Shown: positions 49,758 to 58,795 of the stretch, in pieces | Numbering within the stretch: position 1 is the first letter of the stretch | Layout: each line of letters starts with the position of its first letter | Assembly (NCBI RefSeq): GCF_034009455.1 | Contig: NZ_CP125380.1 | Coordinates: 4,415,501 to 4,479,500, forward strand | Length of the DNA: 64,000 nt | Direction: 5' to 3' | Source of the DNA: Pseudomonas sp. P5_109 | GTDB lineage: Bacteria > Pseudomonadota > Gammaproteobacteria > Pseudomonadales > Pseudomonadaceae | The notes under the pieces: generated by a model | Seen by the model: the letters and a program-made list of their open reading frames with translations, nothing else | Databases searched by the model: none | Told to the model about the DNA's origin: nothing | Position numbers and translations under genes: made by a program

Positions 49758-49777
49758 AACGACGTACATACGTCGTT
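49758..49777. promoter_or_regulatory. Perfect palindrome before the small gene at 49800
   Basis: AACGACGTA-CA-TACGTCGTT, nine-base arms, ending 22 bases before the ATG and 13 before its AAGGAC ribosome site. It could be an operator or an RNA hairpin gating translation. Confidence 0.6.
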
Positions 49778-49799
49778 AAAACCATGAAAAGGACTTCAT

Positions 49800-50000
49800 A
49801 TGTGCACGTTGACACACTTTGCTTATCCCTTGGAGCCTGAACCGCTTCACGGCGCCCCGAATCGCCCGCGATTTCAGGTGGTGATGGCGGGGAATGCTTT
49901 CTTTCATATCAAGGATATTTCTACAGGCTGCGTCAGAGGTTTCCGAGCCAGTCATAACGAAGCCTGTGCCCTTGCCCGGTTTCTTGAATCACACCCTTGA
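49800..50000 (+). CDS. Small hypothetical protein
   Basis: A 66-residue soluble protein with two Cys-containing stretches (CTLTHF near the start, TGCVRGF in the middle) and the strand-rich core FQVVMAGNAFFHIKD. AAGGAC precedes the ATG and a 20-bp palindrome lies in the leader. No family recognised. The compact, balanced composition suggests a real gene. Confidence 0.6.
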   Translation: MCTLTHFAYPLEPEPLHGAPNRPRFQVVMAGNAFFHIKDISTGCVRGFRASHNEACALARFLESHP

Positions 50001-50162
50001 CATGCCCCACCGCGCTCACTGCCTTCGACGTTTCGTCTGCCCGTCGACTTATCTCAGCCGTCGACGGGCAACTACTGCCATACTGCCCGCCATATAAAAC
50101 CAATCCGCAAAAAATCGGGTTGCGTCGACAACAATAATGTTTTTCCAGGGGAAGTCTGCAAC

Positions 50163-50393
50163 GTGACGGAATTTGATATCGGCGAGTTTTTTATCCGGGG
50201 CGAAGCCAGAGAAGTCGAAGGTGAATTCCAGGCCGTGATTGTCATGCGCGCCAAACCACCGCTCAAGACCGTAACCTATCACCAGGTCGAAAAAGATCGC
50301 TGGTTCAAGACCCCGGATGTCGCCGCCATTGCGGCTCAGGAATCGGCCAGGGAACTCAAGGCAGCGGTCGATGCGGGGGCATTGAAAGCCTGA
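50163..50393 (+). CDS. Small hypothetical protein
   Basis: A 76-residue soluble acidic protein (FDIGEFFIRGEAREVEGEF, then a basic strand and a helical end rich in Ala). GTG start with GGGGAAG ahead. No family recognised. It lies in a run of small genes, 50163-50969, each apparently with its own ribosome site. Confidence 0.6.
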   Translation: MTEFDIGEFFIRGEAREVEGEFQAVIVMRAKPPLKTVTYHQVEKDRWFKTPDVAAIAAQESARELKAAVDAGALKA

Positions 50394-50523
50394 TCGTCGG
50401 TTTGGCGGTCTATGCTCATCGTTGCGCTTGAACATCGCGTTCGAACTTCGCTGGTGCGGCGCCCTCGAAGCCAGGGTACCGCGCTTCGCCCTCGACCCGA
50501 CCGAGACCTGCAAGGAGATGAAC

Positions 50524-50760
50524 ATGGAATCACCGACACACGACTTGAAAGGCCTGTTCGACCAGCTCGGCCTGGACTCCAGCCAGAAAGCGATCGACGA
50601 CTTCATTGCCAGCCATTCCCTGCCCGATGACAAGAAACTCATCGACGCCGAATTCTGGTCACCGCAACAGGCCGGCTTCCTCAAGGAACAATTGCGCGAA
50701 GACGCGGATTGGGCCCGAGTGGTCGACGACCTGAACCTGCGCATGCACCAAACGCACTGA
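50524..50760 (+). CDS. DUF2789 family protein
   Basis: A 78-residue helical protein with the sequence style of DUF2789 (HDLKGLFDQLGL, FIASHSLPDDKKLIDAEFW, a stretch ending LKEQLREDADWARVVD). AAGGAG six or seven bases before ATG 50524 supports this start over ATG 50518. Function unknown; common in Pseudomonas. Confidence 0.8.
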   Translation: MESPTHDLKGLFDQLGLDSSQKAIDDFIASHSLPDDKKLIDAEFWSPQQAGFLKEQLREDADWARVVDDLNLRMHQTH

Positions 50761-50765
50761 CAACC

Positions 50766-50969
50766 TCAATGCAGGCTGTCAGGCCTTTCGGCGTTCAATT
50801 GCGCCAACCAGGCAGCCTTGCACTCTTGCGCCTCTTCGCGACTGGAGAACGCCGTGCCCCGGCGCTCGCCATTGAGCAGCACCACCCAGCAGACCTTGCG
50901 CCCCATGGAGCGCAGATTGGCAGGCACTCCGCTGCCGATCATGACCGCGATATCAACTTTGCCTTGCAT
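50766..50969 (-). CDS. Small hypothetical protein
   Basis: A 67-residue protein with a hydrophobic strand (VCWVVLLNGE) and an EEAQECKAAWLAQLNAE helix; the composition is like small stress-related proteins with one alpha/beta hairpin. GGGAG sits seven bases before the ATG. A perfect inverted repeat lies upstream at 50997-51020. No family recognised. Confidence 0.65.
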   Translation of the reverse strand: MQGKVDIAVMIGSGVPANLRSMGRKVCWVVLLNGERRGTAFSSREEAQECKAAWLAQLNAERPDSLH

Positions 50970-50996
50970 GCTGATCTCCCGAGCTTCATTAGCAAC

Positions 50997-51020
50997 CTAA
51001 TTAATAGGTATGTTAATTAG
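50997..51020. promoter_or_regulatory. Inverted repeat CTAATTAA-N8-TTAATTAG
   Basis: Perfect eight-base arms with an eight-base spacer, 28 bases upstream of the small gene ending at 50969 (minus strand). The position near its promoter suggests a dimeric operator. Confidence 0.6.
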
Positions 51021-51098
51021 TTTTCCGTCGAGGAAACAGCCAAACCCTGCACAGATTCATTACAGGATTTGTAACAATCACCCGCCGGCCCGGGGTTT

Positions 51099-52706
51099 CT
51101 AGCGTGGCTTTTGCGGCTTGTAGCCCAGGCGCAAACCGCCCCAATGCCTGCCCTTGAGCATGATCGGCACCGAGAGATCGTGCATCAGCTCGCCGGTGTC
51201 GCGGGTATAGGTTTGCAGCAACACGGCCTTCTGATGGCTGCCACAGCGAATCCCGGTACGGTCAGCGAACTTGCGTTTGGTGCGGTTCTGCACGGCATCG
51301 ATTTGTGCGTCCCCGGTCAGCGGTTGGCTGAACGCGTTGTTATGGGTCGGCACATAACCCTGCTGGGTGCAGGCGATGGCGAACACCAATCCTTCGTGGC
51401 GCGGTAACAACGGCTCCTGGATCGTTGGCAGAACCTGATCGGTGTAGCGGTCGAAACGCGTCTGGTACTTGGCCGGGCTGGTATGGGCAATAGTCTGGTA
51501 ATGGCGGTCGAACAGATCGTCGAGACTGATTCGACCGGCATCGATATCCGCCTCGAAACGCGCAGCAATCTGACTCGCGCCTTCCCGGGCCAGGTCATAG
51601 ATTCGCTGGTGATAGTCATCCAGCCCCACTTCGGCAAGACGCTCGCTGATGGTTTCGGCCTGCCCTTCCATTTGCACCGCCGCCTGGGCCAGGCGTTGAG
51701 TCTGCTGGTCGCTGACCGCCAGATCGCTGCGCATCTGTTCGATGGCGTGAAACAGGCTGTCGAGTTGCTCACGGTTGGTGTCGGCCCCTTGGGCGATTTC
51801 CCCGACCTGGGACTCGACACTGGCCGCCAGACGAGCAATGTTCTCCAGGTGCTGTCCCGTCCGTTCGACTTGTTCGACGCCAGTGTCGAGGTCGCTGGAC
51901 AGTTGGCGGATCTGCTCCACCACCTGCGCCGTGCGTTGCCGGATATCGGCGACCATCTCGCCCACTTCTCCCGTCGCGGTCGCCGTACGTGCGGCGAGCC
52001 CGCGGACCTCGTCGGCCACCACTGCAAACCCGCGACCGTGCTCCCCCGCCCGCGCCGCTTCAATGGCTGCGTTCAACGCCAACAGGTTGGTCTGGCTGGC
52101 GATGGACTGAATCACCAGGGTCACGCGCTGGATATCATCGCTGCGCAGGCTCAAGGCTTCGATCAGTTCACGGCTGTTACTGGCGCGCTGGCTGAGCTGA
52201 TGCATGCGCGCGATGGACTCGATCAGCTCCGTACGCCCGACCGCACCACTTTGATGAGCCTCGCTGGCGGCACTGAGCGCCTGGCGGCTGAGTGTCGAGG
52301 TGGCTTGTTCGGTGGTGATCATGACCTCGGCGTTGCTGACGATCTGTGCCGCCGCCGTGAGCTGCGATTGCAGCTTGTCCGCCAGTTGCCGAACCGAAAA
52401 CGCCACACCGGCGGCTGACAGCGCGTTATGGCTGGTGGTGTAGGAAAGATCGCGAGTCAACTCGCCGATGGCGTCGGGGTTGTCGGGGGAAGCAGCCTCA
52501 GGGGTCGCGCGCGAACGCAGGCGAGGCAGCCAGATAATCAATACGGCCAGGGGCAGGCCAAGGTAGAGCGACCATTCACCCAGCGTCATGCCACATAACA
52601 ACAGCATCAGGGCGATGCTTTGCAGCGTCGGTGCCAGCCAGCGGCTTTTCGGCAACAGCACTGGCGCAGGCACTGCCGCAACCAGAGACCCGTCTCTCGT
52701 CATCAT
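51099..52706 (-). CDS. Methyl-accepting chemotaxis protein with C-terminal sensor
   Basis: A 535-residue chemoreceptor with an unusual order. Two short hydrophobic helices (about residues 24-57) come first, with no periplasmic domain between. The signalling coiled coil then follows, with its hairpin tip containing [21 protein letters not shown] in the 205-225 region. The last 190 residues form a separate domain ([16 protein letters not shown], then [16 protein letters not shown] and [19 protein letters not shown]), which resembles a cytoplasmic Cache/PAS-like sensor. ATG 52706 is preferred over GTG 52712, because GGGG lies five bases before it. Likely senses an internal signal. Confidence 0.88.
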   Translation of the reverse strand: MMTRDGSLVAAVPAPVLLPKSRWLAPTLQSIALMLLLCGMTLGEWSLYLGLPLAVLIIWLPRLRSRATPEAASPDNPDAIGELTRDLSYTTSHNALSAAGVAFSVRQLADKLQSQLTAAAQIVSNAEVMITTEQATSTLSRQALSAASEAHQSGAVGRTELIESIARMHQLSQRASNSRELIEALSLRSDDIQRVTLVIQSIASQTNLLALNAAIEAARAGEHGRGFAVVADEVRGLAARTATATGEVGEMVADIRQRTAQVVEQIRQLSSDLDTGVEQVERTGQHLENIARLAASVESQVGEIAQGADTNREQLDSLFHAIEQMRSDLAVSDQQTQRLAQAAVQMEGQAETISERLAEVGLDDYHQRIYDLAREGASQIAARFEADIDAGRISLDDLFDRHYQTIAHTSPAKYQTRFDRYTDQVLPTIQEPLLPRHEGLVFAIACTQQGYVPTHNNAFSQPLTGDAQIDAVQNRTKRKFADRTGIRCGSHQKAVLLQTYTRDTGELMHDLSVPIMLKGRHWGGLRLGYKPQKPR

Positions 52707-52844
52707 CGTCACCCCGGAAAACTTCTAATTGTTGTCTTCGCATTAAACGCCACCATAAAGCCATTATCCATGAGCCTTTAGTCGCGAACGTTGCAACAGA
52801 TCAATAGAAGAACCGGGGGGGGGAAATCGCAGACAGCACAAAAC

Positions 52845-52912
52845 AAAGATCGCAGCTTGCGCCAGCGCCCTGCTTCAATTGCGCAGGGGGCTGGCGCAGG
52901 CTGCGATCTTTT
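52845..52912. repeat. Long hairpin of the GATCGCAGC repeat family
   Basis: AAAGATCGCAGC and GCTGCGATCTTT-like arms (22 bases, nearly perfect) around a 24-base loop, downstream of the DksA-type gene. With CCCC/GGGG at 52921-52936 it probably ends that transcript. The family is common in Pseudomonas intergenic DNA. Confidence 0.8.
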
Positions 52913-52949
52913 CAGGGCCGCCCCGTTAAAAAGGGGCTGCCTCGCAGAA

Positions 52950-53354
52950 TCAGGCCTGACGCTGGTGCTTGTCGATTTGCTCGTGACGCTCTTGAGCTTC
53001 GATGCAGTACTTGGTGGTCGGGCTGATCAGCAGGCGCTTGAGGCCAATCGCCTCGCCGCTGTCGTCGCACCAGCCGAAGCTGTCTTCCTTGATGCGCTCA
53101 AGGGCTTGTTCCAACTGAGGCAGCATGCGCTGATCGCGATCGATCGCGTTTACCAGCCAGGTGCGCTCTTCTTCGACCGAAGCCGCGTCTGCCGGATCGG
53201 CCGGGGTGTCCAGGCTTTCGATGGCGATGCGGTTCTGTTCGATGCGCTCATGGGTTTCGACTTTCATGTTCTGCAACAGCTCGGAGAAAAAAGCATGTTG
53301 CTCGGCATTCATGTAGTCATCCGCCGGCATGGCCAGCAACTTGTCCTTTGTCAT
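52950..53354 (-). CDS. dksA: DksA2-type RNA polymerase-binding protein lacking the zinc finger
   Basis: A 134-residue DksA/TraR family protein that binds RNA polymerase in its secondary channel and works with ppGpp. The coiled-coil tip DPADAAS is present. The globular end has Cys-Asp-Asp-Ser and Lys-Tyr-Cys-Ile, so two of the four zinc cysteines are gone, as in P. aeruginosa DksA2, which functions without zinc and is induced when zinc is scarce. Length equals DksA2 rather than the 147-residue DksA. ATG 53354 follows AGAGA. No Zur box was recognised by eye in its upstream 250 bases. Confidence 0.88.
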   Translation of the reverse strand: MTKDKLLAMPADDYMNAEQHAFFSELLQNMKVETHERIEQNRIAIESLDTPADPADAASVEEERTWLVNAIDRDQRMLPQLEQALERIKEDSFGWCDDSGEAIGLKRLLISPTTKYCIEAQERHEQIDKHQRQA

Positions 53355-53724
53355 TGATATCTCTATAAAAAAACGTGCATTAAGGCGAATAAGGGAGCGT
53401 TCCGGCAGACCTGGGCAGGCCATCGGAAAGGCGCCGTTTGTTCCAAGCGCCACCCGGCACTCAATTTACGAGGGGCGGCAGTCTAAGGCCGACTTGAGGC
53501 CTCAGCAACTGAAAAGACAGCGAATTTGTCCGACAAAGCCCTGAAAATGCTCTACGGCAGGCTTTGAGGCGGTAATCGGAGTGCGTTTATAGCAAGAAAT
53601 TCAATCGAGCGGAGGTATATAGAAGACAAACGGCCTGCACCGGGCAATATTCACTGTCATTTGCAGGGCTGCGAACCTCAGCTAAGGTTGTCCCTCCCGA
53701 AATGGCCATATAAAGGAAAGGACC

Positions 53725-54330
53725 ATGAAGCTGATCGGTATGCTGGACTCGCCCTATGTCAGGCGCGTCGCCATTTCTGCCAAATGCCTGGGAATCACCC
53801 TGGAACATCAATCGGTCTCGGTGTTCCGCCACTTCGAACAATTCCAGCTGATCAACCCGGTGGTCAAGGCGCCCACCCTGGTGCTGGAGGATGGTGAAGT
53901 GTTGATGGATTCGACACTGATCATCGATTACCTGCAAACCCTGGCCGACAACAGCCTGATGCCTGTCGAAGCGAGTCAGCGCCTGCGCGCGTTGCGCCTG
54001 GTTGGCCTGGCCTTGGCCGCCAGCGAAAAATCCGTGCAGCTTTACTACGAGCGCAACCTGCGGCCGGCGGAAATTCAATTCGAACCTTGGGTGCAGCGGG
54101 TCGAAGGACAGCTGGTGGCGGCCTATTCGGCGCTGGAACGGGAGCTGGAAAAACAGCCGCTGAAGACTGACGGCTCGATTGAGCAGGACGGCATCACCCT
54201 CGCCGTAGCCTGGAGCTTCACCAACCTGGTGGTGCCGGACCAGGTGAGTGCGGCGCAGTTTCCGCGAATCGCCGCATTCACTGCGTATGCCGAAGGACTT
54301 GAGGTGTTTTTGAGTACACCGATCGAATAG
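53725..54330 (+). CDS. Glutathione S-transferase family protein
   Basis: A 201-residue cytoplasmic protein with the thioredoxin-like N-terminal domain (MKLIGMLDSPYVRRVAIS, Ser9 as likely catalytic residue; NPVVKAPTLVLEDGEVLMDSTLIIDYL) and an all-helical C-terminal domain. The VLMDST motif is the glutathione-binding ES-like site. AAAGGA precedes the ATG. Substrate unknown. Confidence 0.92.
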   Translation: MKLIGMLDSPYVRRVAISAKCLGITLEHQSVSVFRHFEQFQLINPVVKAPTLVLEDGEVLMDSTLIIDYLQTLADNSLMPVEASQRLRALRLVGLALAASEKSVQLYYERNLRPAEIQFEPWVQRVEGQLVAAYSALERELEKQPLKTDGSIEQDGITLAVAWSFTNLVVPDQVSAAQFPRIAAFTAYAEGLEVFLSTPIE

Positions 54331-54395
54331 ATAGATTCGCTTTGCCTGATCTAACGTCTTCGTCGGAATGCCGCCCGGAGCAAGCCCGCATATCC

Positions 54396-54424
54396 CTGTA
54401 GGAGCGAGCTTGCTCGCGATGGCT
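54396..54424. repeat. Single REP unit
   Basis: CTGTAGGAGCGAGCTTGCTCGCGATGG, an unpaired REP variant between the convergent GST gene and the small gene at 54470. Confidence 0.85.
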
Positions 54425-54469
54425 TCAGCAAAAACGCCGCTTCACCCAAGGGAAGAAGCGGCAGTTGAA

Positions 54470-54544
54470 TCAATGCACAAACAACGCAATCAAAATAATG
54501 ATCGGGATCGGCACGCCGAGAAAGAACAGCAGTAATGAACGCAT
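54470..54544 (-). CDS. 24-residue membrane peptide
   Basis: Reads MRSLLLFFLGVPIPIIILIA followed by LFVH and a stop: a single membrane helix. AGGAG lies seven bases upstream of the ATG and the gene starts 15 bases after the stop of 54560-55489, so both probably share a transcript. I believe such peptides recur in Pseudomonas genomes but cannot verify this here. It may modulate the neighbouring membrane protein or insert alone. Confidence 0.75.
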   Translation of the reverse strand: MRSLLLFFLGVPIPIIILIALFVH

Positions 54545-54559
54545 GATGATTCTCCTGGG

Positions 54560-55489
54560 TTAGCGAACAGGAATCGTGGTGACGTAAGCGTCGGTTTCCA
54601 GATACACCACCGCATCCCGACGGCGACCGCCGAAGGTCGCGGCAAGGCTGGCGAAAAACGCACCGGCCAACAGCGCAACGAACATCCACAGCGTGGTCCA
54701 CGCCGCCACTTTGGCGGCCGTGTCGGCAGCCTCTTGTGCGGCTTGCTTGGCATCGGCCACGGCTTTTTGGGTGCGGGCATACACCTCATCGACACGACGT
54801 TCGGCGTCGGCCTGAGTCAGGTTGGTCCGCTGCGCGACCAGTTGCGCCAGATAAGTCCGGTCTTCGCTGGCCAGTCCATTCATGCTCAGGGAACGTACAA
54901 AGATCCGGGTGACGGCACCCCGGGCCGCATCATCGCTGACGGCACCCGGACGATCATCACGGAACAGGCTGTCAACGAAGTAACCGTATTGATCGCTATT
55001 GGTATTGCCCGCCGCAGTGCCCACGGCTTGCGTCGCGGCACTCGCCGCTCCACCGACCATGTTCGCCCCGGCCTGCACGCCACCGCCCACCAGGCTGCTG
55101 ACCGAGCCGGCGACCAGCGTGGCCGTCACCAGCGTCGCCACGCACCAGGCCAGAAAACCATGGGCCGTGTCGCGAAAGTAAACTTCATCGCCATGCATGT
55201 ACGCCCACTTCACCCGCAGCCGCCCGGCGATGTAACCGCCAAGTCCGGAAGCGATGATCTGAGTAAAAGCCAGCCAGACAATGGTCGAGATCCCCAGGCC
55301 TTTGGCGCTCACGCCTTCATTGGCCCAGGGCGATACCGCCGAAAAACCCAGGCCGAAACCGAGCAACACCAGGATCAGCGACAACGCCGCCGCAGCAGCG
55401 GCACCCGCGAAAATCGCTCCCCAGGACACGCCGGACAGCGTGGTGGACTCGTCCATGGCAGGATAGAAACCATCAGAGGATCTATTCAT
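54560..55489 (-). CDS. PhnA-like multi-pass membrane protein
   Basis: A 309-residue membrane protein with helices near 22-50, 70-92, 110-135 and 262-285. Between the third and last is a hydrophilic part (residues 140-255) with an Ala/Gln coiled coil (TQKAVADAKQAAQEAADTAA, shortened). The small-residue helix GVSWGAIFAGAAAAAALSL is characteristic of these uncharacterised proteins, annotated PhnA-like in Pseudomonas. GGAG precedes the ATG by nine bases. Function unknown; a membrane-stress role is a guess. Confidence 0.75.
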   Translation of the reverse strand: MNRSSDGFYPAMDESTTLSGVSWGAIFAGAAAAAALSLILVLLGFGLGFSAVSPWANEGVSAKGLGISTIVWLAFTQIIASGLGGYIAGRLRVKWAYMHGDEVYFRDTAHGFLAWCVATLVTATLVAGSVSSLVGGGVQAGANMVGGAASAATQAVGTAAGNTNSDQYGYFVDSLFRDDRPGAVSDDAARGAVTRIFVRSLSMNGLASEDRTYLAQLVAQRTNLTQADAERRVDEVYARTQKAVADAKQAAQEAADTAAKVAAWTTLWMFVALLAGAFFASLAATFGGRRRDAVVYLETDAYVTTIPVR

Positions 55490-55599
55490 TGTTTTATCGC
55501 TCCAGGCAGAAAGATGGTGTTACAACTCTTCAAGGAAGGAATTGCAGTCACCGTGCCAGTCGCGCACTTTAAATAAACCGTTGTGCTTCAATCACTTAG

Positions 55600-55670
55600 G
55601 AAGTTTGAACTTCCTGAACCCATGCATATTGCAACGAACAGGTTGCCCTGACGGGTTTTATGCATGGGTT
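55600..55670. promoter_or_regulatory. Two inverted repeats in the gap 55490-55668
   Basis: GGAAGT-TTGA-ACTTCC at 55600-55615, then the 12-bp perfect arms AACCCATGCATA (55617-55628) and TATGCATGGGTT (55659-55670) 30 bases apart with a smaller CAAC/GTTG stem inside. The right arm overlaps the stop of the gene at 55669. Likely a stem closing that gene's transcript, but without a T-run. Confidence 0.5.
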
Positions 55671-56019
55671 ATTTGCGCTTATAGCTCTTGTTGCCACCGG
55701 GGGTCAGGCAGTAAACGCCCCCTCTGGGGCCGGTACAAAACGAACCGGTGCCACAGGAGCAGCCTTGCGTGTCCTGGATAAACGCTTGTGGACGTGCCTG
55801 GGTCTGACCGCCGAACATGGCCGAGCAACTTTTTTTCGAGCCGCTGATGGAGCCGTCGTTACACAGGAACAGGTCGCCATCACATCGATCGATTCCACCC
55901 TTCTTGCCGGAGCAGGGTGTATTGCCAGCCCAGGCCGCTGAACTGAAAACACTGAGCAGCAACAGACAAATCGGCATCCAGCCATACCGGATCGATTTAC
56001 GCACAATGCAGCCCCCCAT
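55669..56019 (-). CDS. Small Cys-rich exported protein
   Basis: Up to 116 residues, with a hydrophobic signal ([17 protein letters not shown], cleavage near AWA). The mature part of about 84 residues has nine Cys ([38 protein letters not shown]), which points to several disulfides. The start is uncertain: ATG 56019 has no ribosome site, while GTG 56004 follows a G-rich stretch. No named family recognised. It is divergent from the OmpR-type regulator gene at 56153. Confidence 0.7.
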   Translation of the reverse strand: MGGCIVRKSIRYGWMPICLLLLSVFSSAAWAGNTPCSGKKGGIDRCDGDLFLCNDGSISGSKKSCSAMFGGQTQARPQAFIQDTQGCSCGTGSFCTGPRGGVYCLTPGGNKSYKRK

Positions 56020-56152
56020 CGAAGTTATGGCCCAATGATATCAACGTATCGAACAGCGACCCCAGCCAGATGAAAGTTAATTTATTAAGTCGCGGACAAT
56101 TCTTGGCAAAATGCTTGCAACTTCGTATTGAACTGCTTATCAGGCCAGCCTT

Positions 56153-56836
56153 ATGACCCGCATCTTGACCATCGAAGACGACGCCGTGACCGCCCGGGAA
56201 ATTGTCGCCGAACTGAGTAACCACGGCCTCGACGTCGACTGGGTCGACAATGGCCGCGAAGGGCTGGAGCGTGCGGTCAGCGGCAACTATGACCTGATCA
56301 CCCTCGATCGCATGTTGCCCGAGCTCGATGGCCTGGCGATTGTCACCACGCTGCGGACCATGGGCGTGGCCACGCCGATCCTGATGATCAGCGCACTGTC
56401 CGACGTCGATGAGCGCGTGCGCGGCTTGCGCGCCGGTGGTGACGACTACCTGACCAAACCCTTCGCCACCGATGAAATGGCCGCCCGGGTCGAAGTCCTG
56501 CTGCGCCGGCAGAACACCGTGACCGCCCAGGCCACCACGCTGCGGGTGGCGGACCTGGAGCTGAACCTGATCAGCCACGAAGCCAGCCGCGACGGTCAAC
56601 TGCTGACGCTGTTGCCCACCGAGTACAAGCTGCTGGAATTCTTGATGCGCAACACCGGGCAAATCCTCTCGCGGATGATGATTTTCGAAGAGGTCTGGGG
56701 TTACCACTTCGACCCCGGCACCAACCTGATCGATGTCCACATCGGTCGTCTGCGCAAGAAGATCGACCCGCCTGGCAATGTCCCACTGATTCGGACCGTG
56801 CGAGGCTCGGGTTATGTCATTGCCGAACCCGTCTAA
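56153..56836 (+). CDS. OmpR-family response regulator
   Basis: A 227-residue two-component regulator. The receiver has acidic Glu8-Asp9-Asp10, phospho-acceptor Asp52 (LDRMLPELDG) and Lys101 (YLTKPF). A winged-helix DNA-binding domain follows, with LLPTEYKLLEFLMRN and LIDVHIGRLRKKID. The kinase gene starts 22 bases before its stop. Closest by style to QseB/TctD/CzcR-type regulators. The signal is not evident from context; no metal or transport gene is adjacent. Confidence 0.92.
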   Translation: MTRILTIEDDAVTAREIVAELSNHGLDVDWVDNGREGLERAVSGNYDLITLDRMLPELDGLAIVTTLRTMGVATPILMISALSDVDERVRGLRAGGDDYLTKPFATDEMAARVEVLLRRQNTVTAQATTLRVADLELNLISHEASRDGQLLTLLPTEYKLLEFLMRNTGQILSRMMIFEEVWGYHFDPGTNLIDVHIGRLRKKIDPPGNVPLIRTVRGSGYVIAEPV

Positions 56837-58217
56837 AGGCTGGCGCTCCTCCAGCAGCCGACTGCTGGCGCTCTACAGCTCGCTGTTCGTGATCTGGAGC
56901 GGGATTCTCATGGGGGTCATGTACTACGAGGTTTCCGCTTACCTGGACAACCTCGCCAAGCATTCGCTGATGCAGCGCCAGCACCTGTTTTCGCGCTTCT
57001 CCGGCGAGCAACTGGTGGACGCCCTCGCCGTCAGCATGACCTTCGACATCCGTGGCATCGACGCCTACGGCCTGTTCGATGCCCAACATCGCTACCTCAG
57101 CGGTGCCCTGCGCTACATTCCGGACGGCCTGCCGCTCGATGGCAAGATCCACATGCTGCGCGACTGCGATGCCTCCGACGACACCGACGACCAGACGCTG
57201 CCCGCCGACAGTTGCGACGCCGTGGCGACCCGCACCCTCGACGGCCGCTGGCTGGTGCTGGTGCGCGACAACGGTTCGCTGTTCGCCGTGACCCGGATCA
57301 TTCTTCACGCCCTGTTCTGGGGAGTGACCCTGACCATCATTCCGGGCATCGTCGGCTGGTACTTGCTGCGACGCCGGCCGTTGCGGCGCATTCGCGGGAT
57401 TCAGGCCAGTGCCGAAGCCATCGTCGCGGGTGACCTGAGCCGGCGGTTGCCACTGTCCAATCGGCGTGACGAACTGGACATGCTCGCCGCCATCGTCAAC
57501 GCCATGCTCGAACGCATCGAGCGCCTGATGAACGAGGTCAAGGGCGTGTGCGACAACATCGCCCATGACCTGCGTACGCCCCTGACTCGTCTGCGCGCGC
57601 AGCTTTACCGCATGCAACAGCAAGCCGGCGAAGGCTCGCCGCAGGCCATGCAACTGGATCTGGTACTGGCCGAGGCCGATACGCTGATGGCGCGTTTCCG
57701 TGGTTTGCTGCGGATTTCCGAACTGGAAGACCGCCAGCGCCGCTCCGGTTTCGTGCAAGTGGACCCGGTGGCGTTGTTGCAGGAGCTGCATGAGTTCTAT
57801 CTGCCCCTGGCCGAAGACGATGGGCTGGTGTTCCAACTGCACCTGCCCGCCTCCTTGCCACCCCTCAATGGCGACCGGGCACTGCTGTTCGAAGCCTTGG
57901 CGAACCTGCTGAGCAACTCGATCAAATTCACCCCGCCCGGTGGCGCGGTGATCTTGCGCGGGGTCAATGCCGGCGGGCACACGCGGATCGAAGTGCTCGA
58001 CTCCGGCCCGGGCATTCCCGAGGCAGAACGCGAGGCGGTGTTCCAGCGCTTCTATCGCGCCGAGGCGGGCAATCAGAAAAGCGGCTTCGGGCTCGGACTG
58101 TCCATCGTCGCGGCGATTGTCAGCCTGCACGGTTTTACACTTGAGGTGGGCAGCAGCGAACTGGGTGGCGCGCGGCTGGTGCTCGATTGTCGGGAGAGCC
58201 TGATTCCTCAAGCCTGA
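56814..58217 (+). CDS. Sensor histidine kinase paired with the OmpR-type regulator
   Basis: A 467-residue inner-membrane kinase. Helices near 20-42 and 165-187 bound a periplasmic sensor of about 120 residues. A HAMP linker (RRRPLRRIRGIQASAEAI), H-box HDLRTPLTRLR and the ATP domain (LSNSIKFTP, DSGPGIP, GFGLGLSIV) follow. Overlap with the regulator gene shows co-expression. ATG 56814 is assumed. Two Cys in the sensor (residues about 118 and 134: RDCDAS and DSCDA) may be redox- or metal-active. Confidence 0.92.
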   Translation: MSLPNPSKGWRSSSSRLLALYSSLFVIWSGILMGVMYYEVSAYLDNLAKHSLMQRQHLFSRFSGEQLVDALAVSMTFDIRGIDAYGLFDAQHRYLSGALRYIPDGLPLDGKIHMLRDCDASDDTDDQTLPADSCDAVATRTLDGRWLVLVRDNGSLFAVTRIILHALFWGVTLTIIPGIVGWYLLRRRPLRRIRGIQASAEAIVAGDLSRRLPLSNRRDELDMLAAIVNAMLERIERLMNEVKGVCDNIAHDLRTPLTRLRAQLYRMQQQAGEGSPQAMQLDLVLAEADTLMARFRGLLRISELEDRQRRSGFVQVDPVALLQELHEFYLPLAEDDGLVFQLHLPASLPPLNGDRALLFEALANLLSNSIKFTPPGGAVILRGVNAGGHTRIEVLDSGPGIPEAEREAVFQRFYRAEAGNQKSGFGLGLSIVAAIVSLHGFTLEVGSSELGGARLVLDCRESLIPQA

Positions 58218-58226
58218 AATTGAATC

Positions 58227-58331
58227 CCTGTAGGAGCGAGCCTGCTCGCGATGGACGTCAACGATAACGCGTGCAGTCTGATTCAACGCGTCGACCTTGC
58301 GTCCATCGCGAGCAGGCTCGCTCCTACAGGG
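58227..58331. repeat. REP pair (BIME)
   Basis: Inverted CTGTAGGAGCGAGCCTGCTC units with extended complementarity (GATGGACG/CGTCCATC-like), 105 bp in all, between two convergent genes. Confidence 0.95.
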
Positions 58332-58358
58332 GATTGGTGGTGATTTCCGCTGCGTGGA

Positions 58359-58769
58359 TCAAGCCGGGTAATTGGCCCGCAGCGCCTCAAGCCCACCCTG
58401 ATAGATGCCGGTAAACAACGCCTCCACTTCCTCGTTGCTCACACCCACCGGTTCAAACCGCCCGGACCAGGTCACCCGCGCGCCCTCGCCTTGCGCCTCG
58501 ACCTTGATCGTCGCCAGATAATCAGTCGCCGGAAAGGGTGCCTGCAAAATCGAGTAGCTGTAGGTTTGACCCGCGTTGTCAAACACTTGCAAACGCTCGA
58601 CCACCACCGCGCCATCGCTGGTTTCCAGTCGGCGCACGCGCCCGCCTTCGCTGAGTTCACTCTTGGGAATGAACGGCAGCCAGTCCGGCAGCGAGTTGAA
58701 TCCGCCAATCAATTGCCAGACCTGATCGGCCGAGGCCGGGACTTCGATCGTTGCTGATGCAGTTGCCAT
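58359..58769 (-). CDS. SRPBCC-fold protein
   Basis: A 136-residue START-like protein (polyketide_cyc2 type): ATIEVPASADQVWQLIGGF at the start, DWLPFI, and a C-terminal helix ending IYQGGLEALRA. It binds hydrophobic small molecules in other families. It is the third gene of a run 60612-58359 after the aldo-keto reductase and SDR genes, 26 bases after the SDR stop, so probably one transcript. Confidence 0.87.
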   Translation of the reverse strand: MATASATIEVPASADQVWQLIGGFNSLPDWLPFIPKSELSEGGRVRRLETSDGAVVVERLQVFDNAGQTYSYSILQAPFPATDYLATIKVEAQGEGARVTWSGRFEPVGVSNEEVEALFTGIYQGGLEALRANYPA

Positions 58770-58795
58770 GAAATGCTCTCTCTAATCAATAAGGT

